Origin: Enoplolaimus lenunculus
Taxonomy: Eukaryota; Nematoda; Enoplea; Enoplida; Thoracostomopsidae
NCBI GenBank assembly: GCA_030248215.1
Contig: JASANG010003805.1
Span: 1-64,000, forward strand
Direction: 5' to 3'
Length of the DNA stretch: 64,000 bases
The translations under genes were made by a program, and so were the position numbers. The notes beneath the pieces were generated by a model that was not told the origin of the DNA, did no database searches, and was given only the letters and a program-made list of their open reading frames with translations. Below, in pieces: positions 33,104 to 43,151 of this stretch. Position 1 is the first letter of the stretch. Every line of letters starts with the position of its first letter.

Positions 33104-34300
33104 TACTAAATTGCAACACTGAAGAATACCGCTATTTCAAACTTTAAAAAACAAAACCCCGCACCCTTTTCATGGATGCAGCTAATTATAGTAGGCCAGA
33201 TTCGAGTCCTATTTGAAGATGTTTTCGACTATTTTGTTGTTGAATTTGTATGATGCTACACCAGTCTTAAGGTTACTATAGTCTGGCTAAACAATCTCAC
33301 ATTTCAAGCATATATTTGCCGTATGACAAAGGTAAAAGCTGCCGATATTTTTAAGTAATGTTCAGTTATTGAAAACGGCGCGCAAAAACCTGCAACAAAA
33401 CCAACCGGACGGTGAAAAATTACACAAAAATCGCGTTTTAATAAGCAACCTTTGGTCGCTCGAACCTTGGTAACATTTCCCAATACAGATACATGAGATC
33501 ATTGAAACAGACCACGCGCACGAAAATTACACACAACTGATAAATGATTGTAAGTAACATAAATGACGTGCCTATCGTGGTTCGTCGACCTTCAAACCTC
33601 CAGTTACACTAGGTGCGTAACCAGGGGGATAGGTATAGTGGGTGTACGCCCCCGTCTTGAATTCATGATTTAAAAAATTATGACATTTCATGACCTGATC
33701 AAATATTATAGCCCGATAACATGAAACTTTTATGACAGGTTTTGGAATATTTAAACAAGTTTTGCTCCAGACAGACCCTTATTAATTAGAAATCCGTGGC
33801 TGCGCTCCAGCGATGAATCGGGCACGCAGGTAAAGGGGGCTATGCCGTCTGAGGCTCCAAACAATTACCTCGCCCTCCCACGAATTTTACAGCCCAGCTT
33901 TTAAATCATGCGAATTTACAGAATGCCTTTCCTATAATAGTTTTGCACCCTCAGTGACAGGTTTCTGATATTATCAGTCTCAAATACCCTATTTAATGGG
34001 AACCCGTTAACCTATTGATCCCCAGCCGTGACTCTAGTCATTAGAATAAATCTCGCTCCTGGCTGCTAATGTAATTCTTAAGGCAACATTAATTTAAGAT
34101 TTTCGTTCGTGGATGCTGGGGTAATAAATTTTACCGATGGCTGCGCTATATTTTATGATCCTTGCGTAGACATGAAAATGAGGGTAGACGAACCTATTAG
34201 GTTATTTTGATCGAATGGACGTTAGGAAAGTTGTTTTCAAGTCCACTGACGAATGCCAAAGGTGGCCACCTAGGCGAAGGCCTCAAACAGGTATCAAAAT
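33104..34300. other. No gene recognised
   Basis: AT-rich with a hAT-like fragment near 33611-33830 (GGTGCGTAACCAGGGGGATA at the left, GAAATCCGTGGCTGCGCTCC at the right). No coding signal. Confidence 0.5.
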
Positions 34301-34306
34301 CAAAGT

Positions 34307-34480
34307 CAGGCCCGTAGCCAGCTCACCTTGCTAGGGGGGGGGGGGCTAAAAGTTTTTCAGGAGGGGCATTCAAGAGTTTTCAATGAGTTACAAGCAAGGT
34401 TGAAGATTTACTAGGGAGAACCAAAATTTTTCCAAGGGGTGGACTGATCACCCCCTGACCACTTTTTGACTACGGGCCCG
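34307..34480 (+). mobile_element. CAGGCYCGTAGCC hAT-like MITE
   Basis: From CAGGCCCGTAGCCAGCTCAC to TGACTACGGGCCCG. The interior is GGAGGGGCATTCAAGAGTTT and CAATGAGTTACAAGCAAGG. The flanks match poorly. Confidence 0.7.
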
Positions 34481-35760
34481 GTCCGGGTAAGATCACGAGT
34501 ACCCCACCAGTGGCCAGGGAACAACCGGAGGAGATTGCCTGAATGAGAGAGTTGTAGGTGAAGCAAAATTAGACAATGATATTTTTACTCACATTAACAA
34601 CAATCTGCAATGTATGTGTTACCCAAAAATTTGATTTTAAGCATCTATTTTGAGAAATTTCGGTAGTCAAAATTTGAAAAATTTACTCAAAGTTACAAAT
34701 AACTCAGTTATTGTAGCAAACCTTACAAAAATACAAAATATTTCACTACCGAAATTGTCGGAACATCCAGCAAACTTTCAACCATAGCCGGAGGTCGAAT
34801 TTATGCCGAGGCCGGACGCAGTGTTCCGGTAGGACCCTGATGGTGGATGCTCTAAAAACTATGTAACACAGTGAAATTCAAAATATTTTCAGTCTCCAGC
34901 CCGCTAGCTTATCCAGAGGAGGGGCGGCGTAAAAGACGTAAGTACAGCCCGCGCCATCAGAATTTTTTGTTATAAAAATGGAAAAATTCCTACCAGCGTT
35001 ACATAACTTTTGCTTACCCTATGTGAAAAGTTTCTGAATCCGGCGCTGCTCCTGCAGTCCTGCCCCAATATTTTTTACAACAAAACAACGTTTATCTCGA
35101 GTCATCGTGCTACAGAATCGCTCCAGTTAAAAATATTGTAATAACGCTTGTTTAGACTATATTTTGCTGTTATTTGATATGTAATATTTGTTCGCGAATT
35201 TGCTCCGCGATTTAATGTGGACGACGCATAAAAAAAACTTTTTGACCGGTACGAAAATCGCACCGTATACTAATGGCAATGTAAAACGTTGCGGACATTC
35301 TTCTTTAAAAGTTAGCTTACGTTGCCGTCAGCTTCAGTACGTTAATTAATGCTACATTTCTAAGTTCCTTTGCTGCCTTACCTGCGTTTAAACACAATCA
35401 GAAATGTTGAAATTAACCAAGGTGGTACATATTCGGGCCCGTTGAACCCCCTAGAAAATTTTCAACCAGTTGCATACTCTTGTTGAAGTATTCATCATCC
35501 GCTCTTGCTGTTATTACACTACTGGAACCTTAATTATTTTTATTCTTGCAGTTGGTGGTAAATAGCTAAAAAGATCATGTGTTTTCTATACAAATACGTT
35601 GCAGTTGTTCCAATTAAAATTAAACAAAATTCTTCAATGATCTGTAAAAGTTTGGATGAATTCGCCATTTTTTTCTATTAAATTTTAAAGCCGGAATAGT
35701 ATTTGCACACCTCAACTTTGTCAATAATAAAGTTGGCTTAGTTTAAAACCATACAGGCAG
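34481..35760. other. No gene recognised
   Basis: AT-rich. A fragment of the CAGGCYCGTAGCC MITE lies at about 35432-35470, and a CCGGAGGTCGAATTTATG repeat piece at about 34787. Confidence 0.5.
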
Positions 35761-35817
35761 GGGTGAAAATCGAAAAACAAATGTCACGCGGTATTGAAAA
35801 TTTTATACCAAAAGTTT

Positions 35818-35960
35818 GGCCCATGTATAGAACAGGGCCAGAACAGTAGTATAAGCATATTCCTAAGCCTAAGCCTAAGCAAAAAACTTAGTCTAAAGCT
35901 TAAACTGACTTAGTTACAGCCCCTTCGGAAAACGATCCGGCCCTGTTCTATATATGGGCC
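35818..35960 (+). mobile_element. TTAGGC-bearing MITE, near-perfect 22-bp inverted ends
   Basis: 143 bp. The left end GGCCCATGTATAGAACAGGG and the right end (reversed) GGCCCATATATAGAACAGGG match at all but one position. The interior has CCTAAGCCTAAGCCTAAGC. Flanks are AAAAGTTT and AAATGTTT, seven of eight identical. Confidence 0.85.
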
Positions 35961-36290
35961 AAATGTTTGCTGAAAATGAGGTAAAAATCGGAAAATAAAT
36001 TTCACTCGATTTTGAAAATTTTATACCAAAAGTTAACTGAAAATGACTTTCGGCAGACAGGACATCTAAATTTTCATTGCTCATTGCATTTTTCTGGTCT
36101 CAGCCGCTTGCTAAATTCAGCTTTAAAACTGCCTCGAAAAAAATTCGCACAAAATAGGTTAATCGCATACAATTATATGAAAAGCAACGTACTTATTGCT
36201 GAAATGCTGTTAATGTTTGTTACTTGACTCTTATTCTTGTGGCTACGACCGGCCGCGATTCGCCCCACTTTCATCTCTGCCCTGCCTTAC

Positions 36291-36431
36291 CTGAAACAGA
36301 ACCTGCTCTACGAACTCATGTTTTTTCAGCTGAACCCCCTTGCTTATATCTACCGGCGCCAATGATCCAAAATTAACAAAACCAGCCGCGTTAACAATTA
36401 AAAAAGTATACTCGCTCTCGTGCAATAACCG
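36291..36431 (-). CDS. Orphan 47-codon exon candidate with NAAG motif
   Basis: 141 bp, phase 0-0, between acceptor TTTAATTATAG and a consensus donor CAG/GTAAGG. It encodes RLLHESEYTFLIVNAAGFVN, then FGSLAPVDISKGVQLKK and HEFVEQVLFQ. The LIVNAAG core resembles the NNAG stretch of short-chain dehydrogenases, but the flanking residues do not settle it. No partner exon was found on the minus strand on either side, so it may be a relic, an exon with distant neighbours, or chance. Confidence 0.3.
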
Positions 36432-36644
36432 CTATAATTAAATTATGTTAAATTTCAAAAAGTTTCCTTGGTTTTTGGGCAGGCAGTAGTACATCTGAAT
36501 TCGGCCTTTAAATCGCGTCCTGTTAGTCGCAAAACGATCAACAAAAATAACAAAAACAAGTCAACGATTTACTAATCGCGTTATAACCAGGCACAACTTC
36601 GTAACTTCAGAATTCTAATTTATGAAACTATGCGCTTTCTGTAG

Positions 36645-36841
36645 TTGTTGAGAAAAATGCTTTCGATTGCTGTAACACCAGACACGAAACATCTTGAAGG
36701 ATTTAACGTAAAGTGGCATAAAAATAAAAACAACGAGATTGGAAACATGTACGTATGTTGGATTTCAAAACCGAGAATAACACTCGATGTTAATCCTTTA
36801 TCATACGATTATTGTGTAATATTTCGAGGAACATATTTCAA
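36645..36841 (+). CDS. Orphan exon candidate, unassigned
   Basis: 197 bp between acceptor GCGCTTTCTGTAG and donor GTGAGT. The frame is open throughout (LLRKMLSIAVTPDTKHLEGF, NVKWHKNKNNEIGNMYVCWI and so on) with an internal ATG at 36657. Product not recognised. It lies on the opposite strand to the candidate at 36291, and a MITE begins 12 bases after it. Confidence 0.22.
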
Positions 36842-36852
36842 GTGAGTATTCC

Positions 36853-37049
36853 GGCCCATGTATAGCACAGGGCCCGAACGTTTTCCGACGGTACTGTAAT
36901 AGAGTAAGCTTAAGCTTTAGACTAATTTTTTGGTTTAGGCTTAGGCTTAGACTTAAGCTAAAGATAAGGTATAGGCTCATTCTTACACTTACGCTTAGGC
37001 TTAGGAATATGCTTATACTACTGATCCGGCCCTGTTCTATACATTAGTC
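36853..37049 (+). mobile_element. TTAGGC-bearing MITE with perfect 8-bp target duplication
   Basis: 197 bp from GGCCCATGTATAGCACAGGG to CTGTTCTATACATTAGTC. AGTATTCC lies on both sides (36845-36852 and 37050-37057). This is the best reference copy: TTTTCCGACGGTACTGTAAT, then AGTAAGCTTAAGCTTTAGAC, then several TTAGGC-type hexamers, then GCTTATACTACTGATCC. Confidence 0.88.
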
Positions 37050-37246
37050 AGTATTCCAATCGCAGTATCACAGCCGGAGGCTTTTACCATCACCACTCAG
37101 CTATAAGAGCTTGACGCTCGAGCTCGTGGGGGCTAAGTGAAAAGTCAACTTATATAAACCATGTTTTTGCAACCGAGTCGGTATTTCAGTGAAAATTGGC
37201 CAGTGAAAGACCTGGTATTAACATGATTTAAAAAAATGGTTTCATG

Positions 37247-37504
37247 ATAATTATACCTCATTAATTACACAGCTAATACTATTAACAACTAAAGACAAAT
37301 CGTTGGTCATATTATTGGCATTTGTATTCTAGTCAGCTTTTGATGGTGAGATGAAGCGCTTCATATGATCTGGGTTCCATTGCTTTTTATAAAAATATAA
37401 ATGAAATCTAACACTGGAGCACTTCAATTATAATTATACCTCATTAATTACATAGCTAATACTATTAATAACTAAGACAGATCGTTGGTCATATTATTGG
37501 CATT
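37247..37504 (+). repeat. Pair of 75-bp direct repeats
   Basis: AATTATACCTCATTAATTAC through CGTTGGTCATATTATTGGCA occurs at 37247-37322 and again at 37430-37504 with a handful of differences. The roughly 107 bp between are unique. Confidence 0.85.
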
Positions 37505-38410
37505 ATGTTTATTTAATGTAAATTATCTTTAGTTTCTTTACGTTTTTAATGAATGACCAACTTGAAGTATCAGGGCAAGTTTGCCCACGCTGGGTTTCAT
37601 TAATAGCTCTATGTTAGGTTTATTACGTTTGGAACTGTCAACGCACGTGTTAGCGGTAATTTACTCGAAAAGCAATATATTATTTTTAATTTAATTAAGG
37701 CCATTATTTTTGCAGCAGCTTTGGATTTCTGCCTCTCTCGCTAAGGCAGATTAACGCGTGGCTGGACTAGAGCTGCGCGCTTCTCGCGGGTAAACACGGG
37801 ACGGGAAAGAAAGTTTTGAATCAGGTTTATACCCCAGGTAAACAATTTCAAACTGCCGGTAAACATTTGTTAACTTTTACAAAACATAACATTTTCGTAA
37901 GAAACTTGAAAACCGATAAACGTAGAAAAACTTGAATTTTTAAACTGTTTTACCGCATGAGTAAAAAATAAGTGTCCTGTAACATCAATGCACTCTAAAA
38001 TTACACAATTGTATTGAATGCACAATAAAAATAAAGAAGTAACGATAAAGGAATTTTGCGCGTGTAAAGGCGGGTAGCGGCTAAAGAAATTTTGCGCGGG
38101 TATACCCGCGGGCGAAAAAATAAAATTTCGACTGGTAAAGCGCAGCACGAGTAAAAAATCTATACCCACTTACACCTCAGGGTTGGACATGTTGCGTTGT
38201 AGTACTTTAACCCCAATAGGTGAATCAGAACCGTAGCGATCCCCTTTGTTCGAGACCAAAACTTTGATAGTGACTCAATCCCTGAAAAAATTTGAACATC
38301 ACAAAATAACGAGCAGACATAAACCTCTTGTAGACATGACACTGTCGGCTAACCATCAAAAACCAAATTTCATAATGAAATTAAACCTAAAGTTAGTACA
38401 AGTTGTAGAA
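37505..38410. other. No gene recognised
   Basis: AT-rich with a GC-richer patch (37760-38120) that repeats GCGCGGGTA and CGCGGGTAAA phrases. No exon could be defended; a donor-like GAG/GTGTAAGT near 38176 on the minus strand has no clear exon. Confidence 0.45.
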
Positions 38411-38560
38411 CATAAATAAGGGGGGTCGGCCAAAAACGCAACGTGCACTGGGTACATTCATTTGTACACAGCATGTAGCCAGTGGTCACTTTTGTTACAT
38501 ATATCAGCCACCCTAGGGGAATACCGACCGCTGGCCACAGCTTTCGAAACAGGAAGAAAC
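38410..38560 (+). mobile_element. SINE tail fragment
   Basis: AAATAAGGGGGGTCGGCC, AAAAACGCAACGTGCACTGG and GTCACTTTTGTTACATATAT parallel the tail of the SINE at 19858-20150. Confidence 0.6.
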
Positions 38561-39250
38561 TTTAATTCACGAAAATTAAGACACCCAAATCACATGGTTA
38601 TAATATTTGTTCAACTGATGGAAAAGGTTGCGCCATGGGTAATAGAACTCCGTGAGATAAATTGACCCGGTGTACACAGAGTTATCAACAAACTGCTAAC
38701 TGAACCCGTGAAATATTGTGCCAAATTCAGGTGCGCTGCCAGTCCAAAATGTTTCAGGGGAGGGGGGCTAAAATTTAATGAGGGCTAGATTTTTTCACAC
38801 ATGCAACCATCAGAATTGGATTGAAACCCGCTAGAAGCGTAGGGTAACCTCATACCTATCTATCTACCCAGCAATCTAGCCTCGGGCCTGCCTTACAAGT
38901 AGTGTTTGCATAAAATTCGCAAACATACTGGACACAACTGCAAACATGTGGCCACTTAACGCTGTGAGTATGATGGTTGGGTTTAAGTCAACTTTGAGAT
39001 TTGACAAAATTGGCTAAAAGTCTAGTCGAATTGAAATTCAATACTACGATAATGGTTGAAAGCGGTTGCTCAGCATCAGCTGGCTTTCAATAGGGTAGAT
39101 GTCTCATATCCAGAACAAAAATTCAGTCGTATCACCAGTATGGTTAGTCCCGGCACCAATATTGTCAGAACACAAGAACATTAGCAATTGTTGCTGTTAG
39201 AGAGTTGTATTTACCCTCATGATCGTAAACATATATAATTCAGGTTCCGA

Positions 39251-39413
39251 CAGGCTCGTGGCCAGCTCACCTTGCCAGGGTGGTTAAACATTTTTCAGGA
39301 GGGGCGTACAATGGTTTTCGATGATTTCCAACAACCAAGGTTGTAAACTGTCTAAGGGGCAAAAATCTTGCAGGGGGCTGAGCCCCCTCCCGTTCCCTCT
39401 AGCTGAGGGCCCA
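39251..39413 (+). mobile_element. CAGGCYCGTAGCC hAT-like MITE with 8-bp target duplication
   Basis: 163 bp from CAGGCTCGTGGCCAGCTCAC to CTAGCTGAGGGCCCA. Flanks are GGTTCCGA (39243-39250) and GGTCCCGA (39414-39421), seven of eight identical. Confidence 0.82.
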
Positions 39414-39747
39414 GGTCCCGACCCGAATAATATCATTGTTCTAAACCCTGAGATAGGTCGAGAATTCGGTTTTAGATTCTCGCTTTAAAGTTCAAAACAT
39501 CTTATAGAAACGAACTCTGCTAAACTGCAGAATGTAATTTTGAAACTGGTCGATGTACGGACGACGACCGGATTATTTTCCGCGGGATTTAGCTTAAATG
39601 TTAGACTGCTCGGTTTAGGAATATGCTTTGAACCAATATTATACGCGGCATTTTTAACTGATAGCGTGAGCTGAACGCCTGTTTACACTTATACATTCAG
39701 CATAAGCCTATTAAAATTTGGTCTGAATAACTGATTGTCCTGCGCCA

Positions 39748-39929
39748 TACACTCAAATAATATTTTTGATATTTAAGAAAAAAATTTCTTACATTTGAGA
39801 AATATGATTAGCAAGGTGCACTTGAAAAGTATTTCTGTTATAATAGAAATGTTTTCAAAAAACGTTTTGAAATAAAGCCTGAAAATAAACGTTTTCCAGT
39901 TATTTTTAGAAAAATTGTCCTAAATATCA
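39748..39929 (-). repeat. Interspersed repeat, copy 2 of an inverted pair
   Basis: Reverse complement of the repeat at 23846-24031, with the shared core AGCAAGGTGCACTTGAAAAG. Both copies end near CACTCAAAATAATATTT-like sequence. Confidence 0.7.
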
Positions 39930-41529
39930 GCAATACTTTTCAGATTTGCCACAGAAAACAATTTTATGAATAAATTCAGAAATACTTTTTTGTGTGTATA
40001 CGGCGAGCTTAAAACGCCGTTGGGCTCAAAAACTACTTCCCTCTTTGACTAGTGTAGACCTCAAAAATACTAATCATCGTAAACAGTGCAGAAACTGTGG
40101 AAACTAAACTAATACGCCACGAATATTTGACCATTCCTAAGATTGCATTGTCTTAAACATTCTACACTTTTAGGATTGATTTCGAAAACGTTCCCGGACG
40201 AACCGATGCCTGACATAACACAAGAAAATATTTCCGGTTCAATCTGAATACCAAACTGAATCTAACTTTTGAGATTTTTGGCTTGCAAGATTTTTACTTT
40301 GACTCTACCGGTTTGAACGAGCCTCCACATTCAAGGTTTCAACAGTGCGATAAAGCATTGCAAACCCGGCACAGAAACTGTGAAAACTAAAGTCATACGC
40401 TCACAAAAGTTTGTGTGAACATACTTCAAACTCATCTCGAGTATGCATTAATAACAGTTATGTTACTAAAAACTTACGAAGTGGACTGCAGTTTAGCAAA
40501 GTGTAGTCCACTACGTGCACACATATATTTAAACGAGAAAACGTCAGAAAATCAACGTGAAACACTACGTTTACAGCTCTTCATAATAGCACAAAGTCCA
40601 GTGCTGTGGTCACTGTGCAAAACGATAACACTGCCGGAGCAGGCTAGGGTGCGCTCCTACCAAAACTCCAAGTGGTTACCCTTTGCGATGATCCAAATTT
40701 CAAATTTTTTGTTTAAAATCTTGTTGGGGTGGGGGCTGTTTTCGGCGTTCATTCCCGAATGGGGGTATGGGGGAAGCTGTTCGGACTATGAACAAGAACG
40801 ATAAAACTTGTGCGAGCGTGAAAATTATTGTTTCTGTCGCGAATTTTGAAATTGCCTGTGAAAAAGAAAATAATCCGCTGTTCCGCAATAACTTTATTAT
40901 GATCTGGGGGTTTTGTAACCCTTCGCCCAAATTTACAGTTAAGGCTTGAGGCTCAACCTTAGATAAAGCAAAACGACATAGGCAAAGGTTAAGTTAGATA
41001 CGACTTTTTCACTGCCTAAGTACTGCCTAAGCTTTAATAGCCGGAGTCGAAGTCTGGGGTGAAGCGCCTAAGAGCCAAATCTTGGTTGCTATAGTTGCAG
41101 TACAAGTAGTATTAGAAGTAGTAGTAGTAAACAATCAGCAAAGTCATCCTTCTGCATTGGTGTCTTTTTACAGGTTCTAATTACGACTTACGGCCTCCTC
41201 TTGATCGGGACTCAAAATGGGGACAACCAGCCCTTACTGTCACCCTCTTATTCAGGTCACTACAGCATGCACTTGCTTTTTTGACCTGGGGTTCAATTTA
41301 TAATGTATTTTGTAGTGAGTTAAATAATTGTAGCATTTGCAGATTATTTTCATATCGGCCACACGGCTTCATGAGAAAGTTGCATCGGACCCTGGCCAAT
41401 GCTGAAAAATCAGAAACCGAGATTGCGGTAAAGACAACAGCCATAATCGGATTATTGAGAATGCAATACTTTATTTGACTACGTTTTTGATCAAATGGTA
41501 AGGTTACAACATTTGAAAACTGTACTAAA
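39930..41529. other. No gene recognised
   Basis: Left flank of the LTR element. A fragment of the GAATAAGAGGGG transposon lies at 41195-41272 (GGGACTCAAAATGGGGACAA, CCTCTTATTCAGGTCACTAC). A 129-codon ORF near 40415 has no recognisable features. Confidence 0.5.
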
Positions 41530-42990
41530 TGTCGGATATTCCCCGACGCCCCTACGCCGAGGAATATCCGTCGGCGCGCTAAAACCCGGCCCTCGAGCCC
41601 CAGGGAGCCCTCGGGCCGCCCTAAACCCCCCTTTCAACAACCACAACAACAACAACAATAATAACTTAAACCCTCCCCCGTGCCCGCTTCGGTTACTGTA
41701 GCGCCATCAGCGCTGTGCAAACCTCGTATTTATAGTGCCGGCACACTTTCGACTTGTAGCGCTCTACGCGCTGTCGTGTACGTATCAATCACCGCGCTAT
41801 TAGTTGTATTCATAATCCTGACAAACAGGTTTTACGTGTTCGCACATTTCGCACAGTGGTATTCTTATCGATTTATCGGCAGTCAGCAGCTGTGTAAACA
41901 TTTTCAAATATTTTCGCGAATGTGAGCAGTTTTAAAAAGTTATTATTAACAGCAAGCAGGGTCAGTGACCCAGAAGTCGTCAAGTTGTTATTGTGCTTAT
42001 TGGTCATTTTCAAAACTCAAGTTTGAATTGTTTTCGCTATTCGAATTATCCAGGCTAGCGCGCCGCGGGCTCCCAGGCGTGGACTGCCTCGCAGTCCAGC
42101 CTGGCGGCCCATCCCCCTTTCCAATTTAACGCTATTATTACGATTACTTCGCAAACATTTTAAACCTGTTGTTCAAGCCAAATTCAAGCCTATTTTTACT
42201 TGGTTTCAAACAGCAAGTTTAACGCCCAATATCTGCCTAACAGACAGTCAGATCGGCTTCACAATTTAGATCTAGAAGGTTTGAAGAAATCCCTATCTAG
42301 TGATATCAAAATTATTTCGGCCAAGAAGGCCTGCGCCAAGAAAACTGTACGTTATAGCCAGAACCCTAGTTTTACGTATTCACAATACTGTGAGTGTCTA
42401 CGGACACGTGTGCGTCTAAACAAAAACTGTGTGTGGCTCAAGCCACTTGAATTTGCGTATAAAAAATGCGTGTACTACAGTTTTTGTAATTGTTGTATTA
42501 CGGAGCCGCTTAACCTGCCATAGGGCAAGGCCCGCGCGGCGGTTCAACGGTTCCCTATATGGTTTTAACCCAATTGCATTCAGATTCCGTACTTAGCGTA
42601 ATCGAATAGCATTTTTAATTCGCGCTCTCGCGCTTTCTTATTATTATTGGGTTAAACGATCGCGGCTAGCGATCGAAGTAATTTCACCGGCTTCGGCCTT
42701 ACCTTATTTTCGTCGGTCTACGGGCCTGAGCCAATTTCGTGTCCTACGGGGCTTATTCGCGTGTAAACTCGCAACATTGATACTATTATTATTATCATAA
42801 CTCGTATGCTAATATGTGTATGTTAATAAACCGCCAGATTACTGGTGTCTGTGAGCCTGATTGGAAGGCTAATTAATTTTGATTGGCGGACTCGAACTAA
42901 TAAAACTCACAGCCGGCTCCCCTGCCAGTAATAGGCTCACACAGGTGGAGTTCCCGTGTTCCTGAGGTAACCCAACCCAGGAACCCATCA
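41530..42990 (+). repeat. 5' LTR (about 1.46 kb)
   Basis: It starts TGTCGGATATTCCCCG and ends GGAACCCATCA, the TG...CA form of LTRs. It holds an inverted pair GGATATTCC/GGAATATCC near the start, a TATA-like TATTTATAG at 41727, a perfect hairpin at 42073-42104, and AATAAA at 42825-42830. GC- and CpG-richer than the flanking DNA. Confidence 0.92.
41727..41735 (+). promoter_or_regulatory. TATA-like box of the 5' LTR
   Basis: TATTTATAG, conserved in the 3' LTR at 54007-54015 within an otherwise changing stretch, is the best candidate for the LTR promoter core. Confidence 0.5.
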
Positions 42991-42997
42991 TCCTATA

Positions 42998-43012
42998 TGG
43001 TGACCACGAACC
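42998..43012 (+). other. Probable primer binding site (tRNA-Trp type)
   Basis: TGGTGACCACGAACC begins 8 bases after the LTR end. Its first eight bases equal the start of the tRNA-Trp-primed site known from avian retroviruses (TGGTGACCCCGAC), with one difference in the next few bases. Confidence 0.55.
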
Positions 43013-43151
43013 AATCTTAGCCCTCCAAATAACCAGTAATCAAATTTAATAAATAATAACTATCACGATTGTACAATAATCGTAACTTTTTACCATCACA
43101 ATTGTATTTACTCAATTTTTACTATTTTTTTAATTTAATCCGATTGTAATT

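Noticed and set aside
40415-40804. 129-codon plus-strand ORF
   Set aside because: No recognisable domain, no splice signals placed with confidence, and ordinary AT-rich composition.
42200-42523. 107-codon ORF inside the 5' LTR
   Set aside because: It starts at a TTG and is not kept open in the corresponding part of the 3' LTR, so it is unlikely to be coding.
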